From: UBA3064 sp023258775
Lineage (GTDB): Bacteria; Pseudomonadota; Gammaproteobacteria; Burkholderiales; Burkholderiaceae_E
Length of the DNA: 64,000 bases
NCBI GenBank assembly: GCA_044355655.1
Contig: JBIKXS010000008.1
Span: 1-64,000, forward strand
Direction of reading: 5' to 3'
Shown: in pieces, positions 8,435-17,431 of the stretch
Layout: each line of letters begins with the position of its first letter
How positions within the stretch are numbered: the first letter of the stretch is position 1
Translations under genes and position numbers: made by a program
The notes under the pieces: model-generated
Database searches by the model: none
Told to the model about the DNA's origin: nothing
Seen by the model: the letters and a program-made list of their open reading frames with translations, nothing else

Positions 8435-9502
8435 TCACTTCCAAATATTCCAGGGGGTTTGCATCCACGCGGCAACAACCACCAGCCAAACCAGGGTGAC
8501 CGGGATGAAAATCTTCCAGCCTAGCCGCATGATTTGGTCGTAGCGATAACGCGGGAAAGATGCGCGAAACCAAATAAAGCATGACACCACCAGGAAGGTC
8601 TTAATGCCAAGCCAGATCCAGCCGGGGATGAAAGAAAGCGCTTCAATCGGCGCATACCAGCCACCCAAAAACATGATCGACGCCATGCACGAGATGAGAA
8701 TCATGTTGGCGTATTCGGCGAGGAAAAACACCGCGAAACCCATGCCTGAGTACTCAACCATATGCCCGGCAACAATTTCTGATTCGCCTTCAACCACGTC
8801 AAAGGGATGTCGATTGGTTTCTGCCACACCCGAGATGATGTAGACCACGAAAATTGGCAGTAAGGGCAACCAGTTCCAGGAAAATATGTTGAGTCCCATA
8901 TCGGCGCCCCAACCCCTGCCCTGACCTTCAACAATGTCGGTAAGGTTCAAGCTCCCAGACACCAGCAAGACCACAACCAGCACAAAGCCGATTGCCAGTT
9001 CATAAGACACCATTTGTGCCGAGGCACGCAAAGCCCCAAGAAACGCATACTTGGAATTAGATGCCCAGCCAGCAATGATGACGCCATAGACCTCAAGCGA
9101 GGTGATCGCCAGCAGTAAAAGCAAACCCGCATTGACATTGGCAAGCGCTACATCCGGGCCAAAGGGGATCACGGCCCACGCTGCCATAGCGGGCATGATG
9201 GTCATCACCGGACCAACAAAATAAAGCACCTTGTTGGAAGCCGCCGGTGTTACGACTTCCTTCACAATCAGCTTTAAGGCATCGGCAATCGGCTGCAGCA
9301 AACCCATCGGACCCACCCGATTAGGTCCAAGCCGGATGTGCATGTAGCCAAGTAGCTTGCGCTCCCAAAGCGTGAGGTAGGCCACGCACAAGAGCAGCGG
9401 AAGCAGAACCCCAACAATCTTCACCAAGGTCCAAACCACAGGCCAGGCTGGCCCGAGAACCGTCTCGCCCTGGCTTGTGATGGTTTGCAAAAGATCGTTC
9501 AT
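8435..9502 (-). CDS. nuoH: NADH-quinone oxidoreductase subunit H
   Basis: NuoH joins the peripheral and membrane arms of complex I and forms much of the quinone-binding chamber. The 355-residue protein has eight or more predicted membrane helices and the conserved loops RLGPNRVGPMGLLQPIADALK and ETNRHPFDVVEGESEIVAG, the latter rich in the acidic residues that line the entry of the proton channel. Its start overlaps the nuoG stop by four bases (ATGA). Confidence 0.97.
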   Translation of the reverse strand: MNDLLQTITSQGETVLGPAWPVVWTLVKIVGVLLPLLLCVAYLTLWERKLLGYMHIRLGPNRVGPMGLLQPIADALKLIVKEVVTPAASNKVLYFVGPVMTIMPAMAAWAVIPFGPDVALANVNAGLLLLLAITSLEVYGVIIAGWASNSKYAFLGALRASAQMVSYELAIGFVLVVVLLVSGSLNLTDIVEGQGRGWGADMGLNIFSWNWLPLLPIFVVYIISGVAETNRHPFDVVEGESEIVAGHMVEYSGMGFAVFFLAEYANMILISCMASIMFLGGWYAPIEALSFIPGWIWLGIKTFLVVSCFIWFRASFPRYRYDQIMRLGWKIFIPVTLVWLVVVAAWMQTPWNIWK

Positions 9503-12063
9503 GCCGCACCCGCCGTCGACAGGTGTGCTGCTGCCTGTGTTGCCGAACCCGCTAAGGGCGACCCGGGCGCCGTCAAGTCCGATGCTTGAGCTGTCATGCC
9601 CGATGCTTGATCAGGCAAGGGACCAAGTAAACGCACGCTGAGTTGGTTGCTGCTGAGTGCTAGCGTACGGTTGGCATCAAGCGCCATCGGCATGCGTAAA
9701 ACACCAGGCAACACCGATGCATCAGCGTAGGCTGCTACTGTCATTTTGACGTGGCCGTCAGAAACTTCAACCATGGCGGCTCTTAGCGAGCTCCCATTAG
9801 CGGCCGGAAGGCTTGAATTTGTCGCTACAGTACTTAGCCGATGCAGTGCGCCAGGATTCATTCGCAAGGCAGGCAAACGAGCATCGCGGGTCATCTGCAA
9901 GCTTGCCGCCCGACGGACCACGCCATCGCAGGCGTAAATAGGGACCTCGGCGAGCCGCTCGAAAGAATCTTGGGATGTGAGGGAGTCCGTTGAGGTATCA
10001 AAGAGACCACTCACATGATGAACTTGGTTACTCAATGCACAAGCGTCCGCTTTGGCAAAAGCACTAACTCGTAAATCCTCAATGGTTTCAAATGCTAAGG
10101 AAGGGATTTGCAACAAGTCTGCCAATACCCTCAGAACTTTCCAGCCGGGTCTCGACTGCGCAAACGGCTTCACGACGGCGCTATAAGACTGACGCCGACC
10201 TTCCATGTTGACAACCGTACCTGATGTCTCGGTGAACGCAGCAATCGGCAGCAGGCAATCGGCATACTGCATCATTGCCTCGCTGCGATAAGCGCTCATC
10301 GCAATCACCGTATCCGCAGCAGACATTGCAGATAAACACCCATCGGCAGCCGCATGATCGAGCTCGGGCTCAACCTGATAAAGCACATAAGCCTTTTTCG
10401 CCTGCGCCATCAATTGCTTAGCGTTTGCCTGCTTACTTGCTATCGACTGCAAACCAAGTTGCCAGGCACCCACCGCGTTGGCACCTTCAACCAAAATGCC
10501 GAGGCGTGCATCACAATGCTCTGCAATAGCCTGTGCAAGCGCATGAATTCGGCCAAAGTATGGGTTGCTCTTTGCGGCTGAACCGATCCAGACCGCTTTC
10601 CGCTCGCCTGATTGCAGTGACTGTGCGATCGATTTGGCAATCTGCATGTGTTCTGCCGAAGCCGAGGCAGCAAGACGGTCGACCCAGTCCTTCATATCTG
10701 GAGCAACCGCTGGCATCGGCTTTGCCTCGAGCGCAAGCTGACTTCTTAACTGTTTCAAAATAAGTGCCAACATGCGCGGCCACTGTGACGGCGGGAGAAA
10801 AGCCTTATTCGCAAGAGGCATGAGCAAGTCGTCGTCGACGGCATGAAGCATCGATAATGAAAGCCCTTGCTTGGCCGCAGCGCGCACTCTTGAAGCGAGC
10901 AAGGGATGGTCCTTACGAAGGAAGCTACCAATCAGCAATAAGCGCTGCAGCTGGTTCACTTCCTCAATTGCCATCCCTAGCCACGGGGCACCACTCAGAC
11001 CAGGATCAGCAGAAAAATCGATCTGGCGAAGACGACTATCAATCGACGCACCGCCAAGTCCTTGAGCGATCGCCGACAGCATGAAGTGTTCTTCCAGGGA
11101 ACTGTTCGGCGAAGCGAGTATCCCAATGCTTTGCGCGCCGTGCTGGCTCTTCACACCCTCAAGCGCATGAGCCGCATAGCCAAGCGCAGTTGCCCAATCG
11201 ACTTCATGCCACTGACCATCTCGCTTTATCATTGGAACGCTTAAGCGATCGCTGCTGTTGAGCCCTTCGTAGGAAAAACGATCGCGATCTGATATCCAGC
11301 ATTCATTGATCGCTTCGTTTTCCAAGGGCACCACTCGCATGACCTTGTCATGTTTAATCTGCACGACGATATTTGACCCTAGGGCATCGTGCATTGCTAT
11401 CGAGCGACGGCGCGAAAGTTCCCAGGTCCGCGCACCAAAACGAAATGGCTTGGAAGTAAGCGCACCAACCGGGCAGAGATCAATCATATTGCCCGAGAGT
11501 TCAGAGTCGACCGACCGACCCAGAAAACTTGTGATCTCCGAGTGCTGGCCTCGGTGATTCATGCCAAGCTCCATGACACCGGCAACTTCTTGGCCAAAAC
11601 GCACACAACGGGTGCAATGGATACAACGGCTCATTTCTTCAGCAGAGACCAGAGGGCCCATGCTTTTGTGAAAGACGACGCGCTTTTCTTCACGATAACG
11701 CGAGCCTGAACCACCGTAGCCCACCGCAAGATCCTGCAATTGGCATTCACCGCCTTGGTCACAAATCGGACAGTCAAGCGGGTGGTTGATCAACAAAAAC
11801 TCCATCACCGCTTGCTGCGCCTTCTTAGCCTTCTCGCTCGCAGTTGCGATCTTCATCCCGGGTGCAACCGGCGTTGCGCATGCCGGTAAGGCCTTAGGCG
11901 CTTTTTCAACATCGACAAGACACATACGGCAATTGGCCGCAATCGAAAGTTTCTTGTGATAGCAGAAATGAGGAATGTAAATACCGAGTTTCGTTGCCGC
12001 CTGCAAAACCATGCTTCCAGGCGCAACCTCGACTTTCTGACCATCAATTTCTACTTCAACCAT
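9499..12063 (-). CDS. nuoG: NADH-quinone oxidoreductase subunit G
   Basis: NuoG is the largest peripheral subunit of complex I and holds several iron-sulfur clusters. Ligands for the 2Fe-2S cluster are C34, C45, C48 and C62. The histidine-ligated 4Fe-4S cluster N5 uses H94, C98, C101 and C107, and N4 uses C147, C150, C153 and C197. The rest of the 854-residue protein is a degenerate molybdopterin-oxidoreductase-like domain. The C-terminal 150 or so residues are low in conservation and Ala/Ser/Leu-rich. It is somewhat longer than many family members, mainly through that tail. Confidence 0.96.
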   Translation of the reverse strand: MVEVEIDGQKVEVAPGSMVLQAATKLGIYIPHFCYHKKLSIAANCRMCLVDVEKAPKALPACATPVAPGMKIATASEKAKKAQQAVMEFLLINHPLDCPICDQGGECQLQDLAVGYGGSGSRYREEKRVVFHKSMGPLVSAEEMSRCIHCTRCVRFGQEVAGVMELGMNHRGQHSEITSFLGRSVDSELSGNMIDLCPVGALTSKPFRFGARTWELSRRRSIAMHDALGSNIVVQIKHDKVMRVVPLENEAINECWISDRDRFSYEGLNSSDRLSVPMIKRDGQWHEVDWATALGYAAHALEGVKSQHGAQSIGILASPNSSLEEHFMLSAIAQGLGGASIDSRLRQIDFSADPGLSGAPWLGMAIEEVNQLQRLLLIGSFLRKDHPLLASRVRAAAKQGLSLSMLHAVDDDLLMPLANKAFLPPSQWPRMLALILKQLRSQLALEAKPMPAVAPDMKDWVDRLAASASAEHMQIAKSIAQSLQSGERKAVWIGSAAKSNPYFGRIHALAQAIAEHCDARLGILVEGANAVGAWQLGLQSIASKQANAKQLMAQAKKAYVLYQVEPELDHAAADGCLSAMSAADTVIAMSAYRSEAMMQYADCLLPIAAFTETSGTVVNMEGRRQSYSAVVKPFAQSRPGWKVLRVLADLLQIPSLAFETIEDLRVSAFAKADACALSNQVHHVSGLFDTSTDSLTSQDSFERLAEVPIYACDGVVRRAASLQMTRDARLPALRMNPGALHRLSTVATNSSLPAANGSSLRAAMVEVSDGHVKMTVAAYADASVLPGVLRMPMALDANRTLALSSNQLSVRLLGPLPDQASGMTAQASDLTAPGSPLAGSATQAAAHLSTAGAA

Positions 12064-12119
12064 TGCAGCCTTCCCTTGTCAGTCCCCTGCCCTTGCTGCC
12101 CGGAATCAACCGCTTCCAA

Positions 12120-13466
12120 TCAAACATAGGCCGGCACCATACAGGTCTTGTGTTGAATGTGGTACTCAAACTCGTTCAGGTAATGCTTCAAAAATGCCCG
12201 CACAGGCATTGCAGCAGCATCACCAAGCGCGCAAATCGTGCGGCCTTGGATATTGTCTGCCACCGAATTGAGCATATCCAAATCTTCCTGACGCCCCTGG
12301 CCGTGTTCGATACGATTAACCATGCGGTAAAGCCATCCAGTTCCCTCACGGCATGGGGTGCACTGGCCGCATGACTCTTCGTAATAAAAATAGGAGAGCC
12401 TTAGCAAGCTCTTGACCATGCAGCGGGTGTCATCCATCACAATCACAGCGCCCGATCCAAGCATCGAACCCGCTTTTGCAATCGAGTCGTAATCCATGTC
12501 AGTTGCCATCATGATGTCGGCTGGAAGCACTGGCATCGACGAACCGCCCGGAATGACCGCCTTTAGCTTTCGCCCATCGCGAACACCGCCCGCAAGTTCA
12601 AGTAACTTGGCAAATGGCGTGCCCAGGGGAACCTCAAAATTGCCCGGCCGGTTCACATCACCACTCACCGAGAAGATTTTGGTGCCGCCGTTGTTGGGTT
12701 TTCCTGCTTCTAAAAAAGCCTGGCCACCGTTTCGTATGATCCAAGGGACAGCAGCAAAGGTTTCGGTGTTATTAATTGTTGTGGGTTTACCGTAGAGACC
12801 AAAACTTGCCGGGAAGGGCGGCTTGAATCTTGGCTGACCCTTTTTGCCTTCGAGCGACTCTAAAAGTCCGGTTTCCTCACCACAAATATAAGCACCATAA
12901 CCATGATGCGCGTGTAGTTGGAAGGAGAAGTCAGTACCGAGGATTCGATCACCGAGATAACCCGCAGCACGGGCCTCTTCAAGCGCCTCTTCAAAACGCT
13001 CATAAACCTCAAAGATCTCACCGTGGATGTAGTTGTAGCCGACAGTTATACCCATCGCGTAGGCACCGATGATCATGCCTTCAATAACGATATGCGGATT
13101 ATATCGAAGAATATCGCGATCTTTAAAGGTACCCGGCTCGCCCTCGTCTGAATTACAAACCAAATACTTCTGACCAGGAAACTGCCGTGGCATGAAACTC
13201 CACTTAAGACCGGTCGGGAAGCCTGCCCCGCCTCGACCACGTAACACGCCCGTCTTCAATTCGGCGATCACCTGCTCGGGCGTCATGTCCTCGAGCAAAA
13301 TTTTGCGCAACGCCTGATAGCCCTGGCGCGCTTCATAGTCTTTGAGTTGCCATCCGTCTGCAGAATTCAAACCCGCGAAAATAAACGGATTGATATGTCT
13401 GCCGTGAAAACAACTCTCCTGCGGCGAGGCCACCGGGATTACAGCTGCTGTGTCATTGGCTCCCAT
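12120..13466 (-). CDS. nuoF: NADH-quinone oxidoreductase subunit F
   Basis: NuoF binds NADH and FMN and is the electron entry point of complex I. The start is set at ATG 13466 (448 residues) because AAGGAG lies seven bases upstream and this avoids overlapping nuoE; a longer frame starts at 13526. The GRGGAGFPTGLKW and CNSDEGEPGTFKDR segments form the FMN and NADH site. Cluster N3 ligands are C366, C369, C372 (SCGQCTPC) and C412. The gene lies between nuoE and nuoG. Confidence 0.96.
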   Translation of the reverse strand: MGANDTAAVIPVASPQESCFHGRHINPFIFAGLNSADGWQLKDYEARQGYQALRKILLEDMTPEQVIAELKTGVLRGRGGAGFPTGLKWSFMPRQFPGQKYLVCNSDEGEPGTFKDRDILRYNPHIVIEGMIIGAYAMGITVGYNYIHGEIFEVYERFEEALEEARAAGYLGDRILGTDFSFQLHAHHGYGAYICGEETGLLESLEGKKGQPRFKPPFPASFGLYGKPTTINNTETFAAVPWIIRNGGQAFLEAGKPNNGGTKIFSVSGDVNRPGNFEVPLGTPFAKLLELAGGVRDGRKLKAVIPGGSSMPVLPADIMMATDMDYDSIAKAGSMLGSGAVIVMDDTRCMVKSLLRLSYFYYEESCGQCTPCREGTGWLYRMVNRIEHGQGRQEDLDMLNSVADNIQGRTICALGDAAAMPVRAFLKHYLNEFEYHIQHKTCMVPAYV

Positions 13467-13470
13467 TGCA

Positions 13471-14016
13471 TCACTCCTTGGCAGCGGTACGCAACTCGCC
13501 AAGTAAAGCATCAAGTTTTTGCGCATCCATGAAACTGCACATCCGCTTGTTGTTTACCAGCATCACCGGTGCATCACCGCAAGCACCGAGACATTCCAAT
13601 TCCTTAAGCGTGAAAACACCATCAGCGGTGGTTTCATTGAAGTCGATTCCAAGACGCGTTTTTAAAAACTCAGCGGCTTTCTTACCATCGCGAAGCTGGC
13701 ATGGCAGATTGGTGCAAACACCAAGCTTGAAGCGACCGACGGGCGACGTATCGTACATATTATAGAACGTTGCCACTTCTTGAACTGCGATAGGCGCCAT
13801 ACCGATATAACTTGCAACTTCCTCGATCACACAAGGGCTGACCCAGCCGTGCTCGTCCTGACAGATTGCCAGTGATGACATCACCGCCGATTGACGTTGA
13901 TCAGCAGGGTATTTGGCAAGCTCCTTATCGATCCGTTTTCTCGCGGCATCGCTAAGTCGGTAGGATTTGGCTTGCGCAGCGTTTGCTAAAGCCTGGGAAC
14001 TGTGACCCGCACTCAT
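13471..14016 (-). CDS. nuoE: NADH-quinone oxidoreductase subunit E
   Basis: NuoE is a thioredoxin-fold subunit that carries 2Fe-2S cluster N1a next to NuoF. Its four ligands are visible as C101, C106, C142 and C146 (CTNLPC and CLGAC). The 181-residue protein starts with about 18 poorly conserved residues. The start ATG at 14016 overlaps the nuoD stop by four bases, which supports the chosen start. Confidence 0.96.
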   Translation of the reverse strand: MSAGHSSQALANAAQAKSYRLSDAARKRIDKELAKYPADQRQSAVMSSLAICQDEHGWVSPCVIEEVASYIGMAPIAVQEVATFYNMYDTSPVGRFKLGVCTNLPCQLRDGKKAAEFLKTRLGIDFNETTADGVFTLKELECLGACGDAPVMLVNNKRMCSFMDAQKLDALLGELRTAAKE

Positions 14017-15266
14017 CGGTCGATCTCTCCAAACACAATATCCTGCGTGCCGATAATGGTGACCACATCAGCGATCATATGACCGCGTGACATCTCATCG
14101 AGCGCTTGCAAGTGGGCAAAGCCAGGAGCCCGTAACTTGACCCTAAAGGGTTTATTTGCACCATCAGATACGATGAAGACACCAAACTCGCCCTTAGGAT
14201 GCTCGACCGCAGCATAAACTTCACCAGGCGGCACATGCATCCCTTCGGTGAATAATTTGAAGTGATGGATTAAATCTTCCATATTCGACTTCATATTCAC
14301 GCGACTTGGCGGTGCAACTTTTCTATTACCGCTGATCACCGGGCCGGGGTGATTACGCAACCACTCGATGCACTGCTTAATGATCTTATTCGATTCACGC
14401 ATCTCAGCAACACGGACGAGATAGCGATCGTAAGAATCACCGTTACGACCCACAGGAATATCAAAATCAACCAGGTCGTAGACCTCGTAGGGCTGCTTTT
14501 TGCGCAAATCCCATGCCACACCAGAACCACGCAACATCGCACCCGTAAAACCCAGAGCTTTTGCGCGATCGGGATCGACCACACCGATACCTACTAAACG
14601 CTGCTTCCAAATTCGGTTGTCGGTGAGCAAGGTTTCGTATTCGTCAACACAACCCGGGAATCGATTGGTAAACGCCTCGAGGAAATCGAGCACAGAACCC
14701 TGTCTTGCCTGATTCATGTCTTTGATAGCCGATTCGTTACGCACTTTGGAGGCGCGATACTGCGGCATCTGATCAGGTAAGTCGCGATACACACCGCCTG
14801 GCCGGTAATAGGCTGCATGCATACGTGCACCTGATACAGCCTCGTAGGCGTCCATCAAATCTTCACGTTCGCGGAAAGCATAAAGAAGCACCGCCATCGC
14901 ACCCACGTCGAGTGCGTGCGCGCCAAGCCACAGCAGGTGATTCATGATCCGTGTGACTTCATCGAACATCACCCGAATGTATTGCGCTCTTAAGGGGACT
15001 TCGATGCCGAGCAGTTTTTCAATCGCCATGACATAAGCGTGCTCATTACACATCATCGACACATAGTCGAGACGGTCCATGTAGGGCACGCTTTGCAAAT
15101 AGGTGCGCGTTTCGGCGAGCTTCTCGGTGGCACGATGGAGCAGACCAATATGTGGATCGGCCCGTTGAACAACCTCGCCATCAAGTTCAAGCACAAGCCG
15201 CAGGACGCCGTGCGCCGCCGGATGCTGTGGCCCGAAATTGAGCGTGTAATTTTTGATATCTGCCAT
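14013..15266 (-). CDS. nuoD: NADH-quinone oxidoreductase subunit D
   Basis: NuoD is the 49-kDa-type subunit related to NiFe hydrogenase large subunits. With NuoB it forms the quinone reduction site. The 417-residue protein begins with NFGPQHPAAHGVLRLVLELDGE, holding the conserved histidines near the quinone head group, and ends with GTQDIVFGEIDR, the usual C-terminus. It is separate from nuoC, not fused as in E. coli. Confidence 0.97.
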   Translation of the reverse strand: MADIKNYTLNFGPQHPAAHGVLRLVLELDGEVVQRADPHIGLLHRATEKLAETRTYLQSVPYMDRLDYVSMMCNEHAYVMAIEKLLGIEVPLRAQYIRVMFDEVTRIMNHLLWLGAHALDVGAMAVLLYAFREREDLMDAYEAVSGARMHAAYYRPGGVYRDLPDQMPQYRASKVRNESAIKDMNQARQGSVLDFLEAFTNRFPGCVDEYETLLTDNRIWKQRLVGIGVVDPDRAKALGFTGAMLRGSGVAWDLRKKQPYEVYDLVDFDIPVGRNGDSYDRYLVRVAEMRESNKIIKQCIEWLRNHPGPVISGNRKVAPPSRVNMKSNMEDLIHHFKLFTEGMHVPPGEVYAAVEHPKGEFGVFIVSDGANKPFRVKLRAPGFAHLQALDEMSRGHMIADVVTIIGTQDIVFGEIDR

Positions 15267-15268
15267 GC

Positions 15269-15874
15269 TCAGTTCCTACCTACGCCGTAGCCATCTTCGC
15301 GAACGACGCGCGGCACATTTTCTCTAGGCTCAATCGATACGGGCTGATAAATCACTCGTTGCTGTTCTGGGTCGTAGCGCATTTCGACATAGCCAGAAAC
15401 TGGGAAATCTTTGCGGAAGGGATGTCCCACAAAACCATAGTCGGTCAGGATGCGGCGCAAATCGTTATGGCCTTCAAAAACGATACCGTACAGATCAAAC
15501 GCTTCGCGCTCGTACCAACCTGCCACTGGCCACACCGCCGTGAGGCTTGGGACAACCGGGAAATCATCGTCTGGGGCAAAAACCTTAAGCCTCAAGCGCA
15601 AGTTATTTTGAACTGAGAGCAAATGACAAACCGAGGCAAAGCGAAGCCCTTCGTTAACCGAATTGCCAAAGTTCATGTAGTCAACACCGCAAAGATCGAT
15701 CAAGGTATCGAAGCAAAGCTCGGAGTCATCACGCAATTGCGTGGCTACTGCGAGCAACGCTGCGCTTGAAACAGTGATGCTGATCTCCCCCCGATCCACG
15801 ATCAGCCCGCGCAAGCGCCCCTCGAAAAGCGCTTCGAGCCTTGTCTTTAATGCATCTAAGGAAGGACTACTCAT
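15269..15874 (-). CDS. nuoC: NADH-quinone oxidoreductase subunit C
   Basis: NuoC is the 30-kDa-type structural subunit of the complex I hydrophilic arm. The 201-residue protein has the signature segment EREAFDLYGIVFEGHNDLRRILTDYGF followed by HPFRKDFP, the most conserved part of the family. The gene lies two bases before nuoD in the normal order and has no cofactor ligands, as expected. Confidence 0.97.
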   Translation of the reverse strand: MSSPSLDALKTRLEALFEGRLRGLIVDRGEISITVSSAALLAVATQLRDDSELCFDTLIDLCGVDYMNFGNSVNEGLRFASVCHLLSVQNNLRLRLKVFAPDDDFPVVPSLTAVWPVAGWYEREAFDLYGIVFEGHNDLRRILTDYGFVGHPFRKDFPVSGYVEMRYDPEQQRVIYQPVSIEPRENVPRVVREDGYGVGRN

Positions 15875-15892
15875 GCCTGTCTTGACCTCTCG

Positions 15893-16369
15893 CTAGCGCG
15901 CAATGGTATGGGTGCGCCTGATTTTGTTTTGCAACTGAATCACACCGTAAAGCAAAGCTTCAGCGGTCGGCGGACAACCTGGAACGTAAACGTCCACCGG
16001 CACAATCCGGTCACAACCGCGAACCACCGAATAGGAGTAGTGATAATAACCACCACCATTGGCGCATGAGCCCATCGAGATAACCCATCGGGGCTCAGCC
16101 ATTTGGTCATAGACCTTCCGCAAAGCGGGCGCCATCTTGTTACACAAGGTTCCTGCCACAATCATCACATCGGAATGCCGAGGGCTGGCGCGAAACATCA
16201 CGCCAAAGCGGTCCATGTCATAGCGGGATGCAGCCGCGTGCATCATTTCAACCGCACAACAAGCCAAACCAAACGTCATCGGCCACATCGAGCCCGTTCG
16301 AGTCCAGTTAATGACTTTATCGAGTTGGGTTGTTACAAAGCCTTCGCCCAGCGCGCCGTCAATGCCCAT
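15893..16369 (-). CDS. nuoB: NADH-quinone oxidoreductase subunit B
   Basis: NuoB carries the terminal 4Fe-4S cluster N2 that hands electrons to quinone. The ligands are the adjacent pair C37 and C38 (GLACCAVEMMH), C102 (GSCANGGGYY) and C132 (VPGCPPTAEAL). The 158-residue length is normal. A 79-base spacer with a perfect 9-bp hairpin separates it from nuoA. Confidence 0.97.
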   Translation of the reverse strand: MGIDGALGEGFVTTQLDKVINWTRTGSMWPMTFGLACCAVEMMHAAASRYDMDRFGVMFRASPRHSDVMIVAGTLCNKMAPALRKVYDQMAEPRWVISMGSCANGGGYYHYSYSVVRGCDRIVPVDVYVPGCPPTAEALLYGVIQLQNKIRRTHTIAR

Positions 16370-16406
16370 GGCGATTCACCTTTTCACTACGCATGTTGCT
16401 TTCCAT

Positions 16407-16427
16407 GATTGGTCCTCAGGACCAATC
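16407..16427 (-). promoter_or_regulatory. Perfect hairpin in the nuoA-nuoB spacer
   Basis: GATTGGTCC (16407-16415) and GGACCAATC (16419-16427) form a 9-bp stem with a 3-base loop. No T-run follows on the minus strand, so it is not a classic terminator. It may act on mRNA processing or stability. Confidence 0.55.
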
Positions 16428-16448
16428 TCCCCTTGTTGCGGTACGCAC

Positions 16449-16808
16449 TCAATCCCAGTCGAGCGCGCCCTTTTTCCACTCGTAAATAAAACCAACAACC
16501 AAAATCCCGAGAAAAATCATGACCGACCAGAATCCCACCAATCCTATTTCCTGATAAGCAGCGGCCCAGGGGAACAAGAAGGCAATTTCGAGGTCGAACA
16601 GGATGAAAAGAATCGCAACGAGGTAGTAACGCACATCAAACTTAATTCGAGCGTCCTCGAAAGCATCAAAACCGCATTCGTAGGGAGAAAGCTTTTCAGC
16701 ATTGGGACGCGATGGGCCTAGTAACTTTCCGAGCACAATGGGGCCAATGCCCACAAGCGAGCCGACCAAGATAAACAAGATCACCGGCAGATACTGGCTC
16801 AAGTCCAT
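16449..16808 (-). CDS. nuoA: NADH-quinone oxidoreductase subunit A
   Basis: NuoA is a three-helix membrane subunit and the first gene of the complex I operon. The 119-residue protein has the conserved loop GPSRPNAEKLSPYECGFDAFEDARIKFDVRYY split over the first and second helices, and the acidic FDLEIAFLFPWA motif of helix 2. The upstream spacer to tRNA-Leu is only about 66 bases and is filled with three 15-bp degenerate repeats, so the promoter must lie there or further upstream in secG or tpiA. Confidence 0.97.
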   Translation of the reverse strand: MDLSQYLPVILFILVGSLVGIGPIVLGKLLGPSRPNAEKLSPYECGFDAFEDARIKFDVRYYLVAILFILFDLEIAFLFPWAAAYQEIGLVGFWSVMIFLGILVVGFIYEWKKGALDWD

Positions 16809-16827
16809 ATTTGACGCTTCTTCCCTG

Positions 16828-16872
16828 TTGAGTACTGCATTAATTGCGTACTACGCATTGAGTACTGATTAT
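16828..16872. repeat. Three degenerate 15-bp tandem units before nuoA
   Basis: TTGAGTACTG occurs at 16828-16837 and 16858-16867, and a related unit TTGCGTACTACGCA lies between them (16844-16857). The middle unit is itself a near-palindrome, TGCGTA-C-TACGCA. The array fills the spacer between tRNA-Leu and nuoA. Confidence 0.55.
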
Positions 16873-16874
16873 TA

Positions 16875-16959
16875 TGGTGCCGACGGCGAGACTCGAACTC
16901 GCACAGCTTTCGCCACTACCCCCTCAAGATAGCGTGTCTACCAATTTCACCACGTCGGC
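16875..16959 (-). tRNA. leuU: tRNA-Leu (anticodon GAG)
   Basis: The minus strand starts GCCGACG at 16959 and pairs with CGTCGGC before ACCA ending at 16875. The anticodon arm is CTATC-TTGAGGG-GGTAG with anticodon GAG. A long variable arm (GTGGCGAAAGCTGT region) and the T-arm GTTCGAGTC are present, as in class II leucine tRNAs. It reads CUC and CUU codons. It lies between secG and nuoA, a common Burkholderiales position. Confidence 0.95.
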
Positions 16960-16973
16960 TTTCGGCTCGCATT

Positions 16974-17429
16974 CTACTTGGTTTTTTCGCTTGTAGGCAC
17001 CGGCACACTGTTTGTAGGCGCTGGCGAATTGTTTGGGGTATTCGCAGGAGCCACCGGCACTTGCTGGCTGGCTGCCGGGTTGCCTTGAGCAGGCGCCGGT
17101 GATTGGGACGGTGATTGGCCAGGAATTTGCGAGCTTGGTCCTTGCTCCATCACACTTTTTGGCATTTGTGCGCCTCGACTTGCCGTATTGCCCATGTAAG
17201 CAAGGCCAAGGGTTGCAATGAAAAAAACCGTGGCAGCGATAGCCGTTACACGACTGAGAAAATTCGCTGAACCGGTAGCGCCAAATAAGCTACCACTTGC
17301 GCCACCACCCGAAGAGCCAAAGGCTGCACCCATATCGGCGCCTTTACCTTGTTGAATCAAGACGAGCACAATGACCGCAAGCGCACAAAGCACTTGCACC
17401 ACCAATAACAAAGAACTCAACCAAGCCAT
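16974..17429 (-). CDS. secG: Protein translocase subunit SecG
   Basis: SecG is the small two-helix partner of SecYE and assists protein export across the inner membrane. The 151-residue protein has a first helix (residues about 5-25), the conserved loop QQGKGADMGAAFGSSGGGASGSLFGA, and a second helix (about 60-80). The tail after residue 85 is rich in Pro, Gln, Ala and Ser with a PVAPANTPNN-like repeat, longer than in E. coli. The gene follows tpiA by two bases. Confidence 0.95.
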   Translation of the reverse strand: MAWLSSLLLVVQVLCALAVIVLVLIQQGKGADMGAAFGSSGGGASGSLFGATGSANFLSRVTAIAATVFFIATLGLAYMGNTASRGAQMPKSVMEQGPSSQIPGQSPSQSPAPAQGNPAASQQVPVAPANTPNNSPAPTNSVPVPTSEKTK

Positions 17430-17431
17430 GC

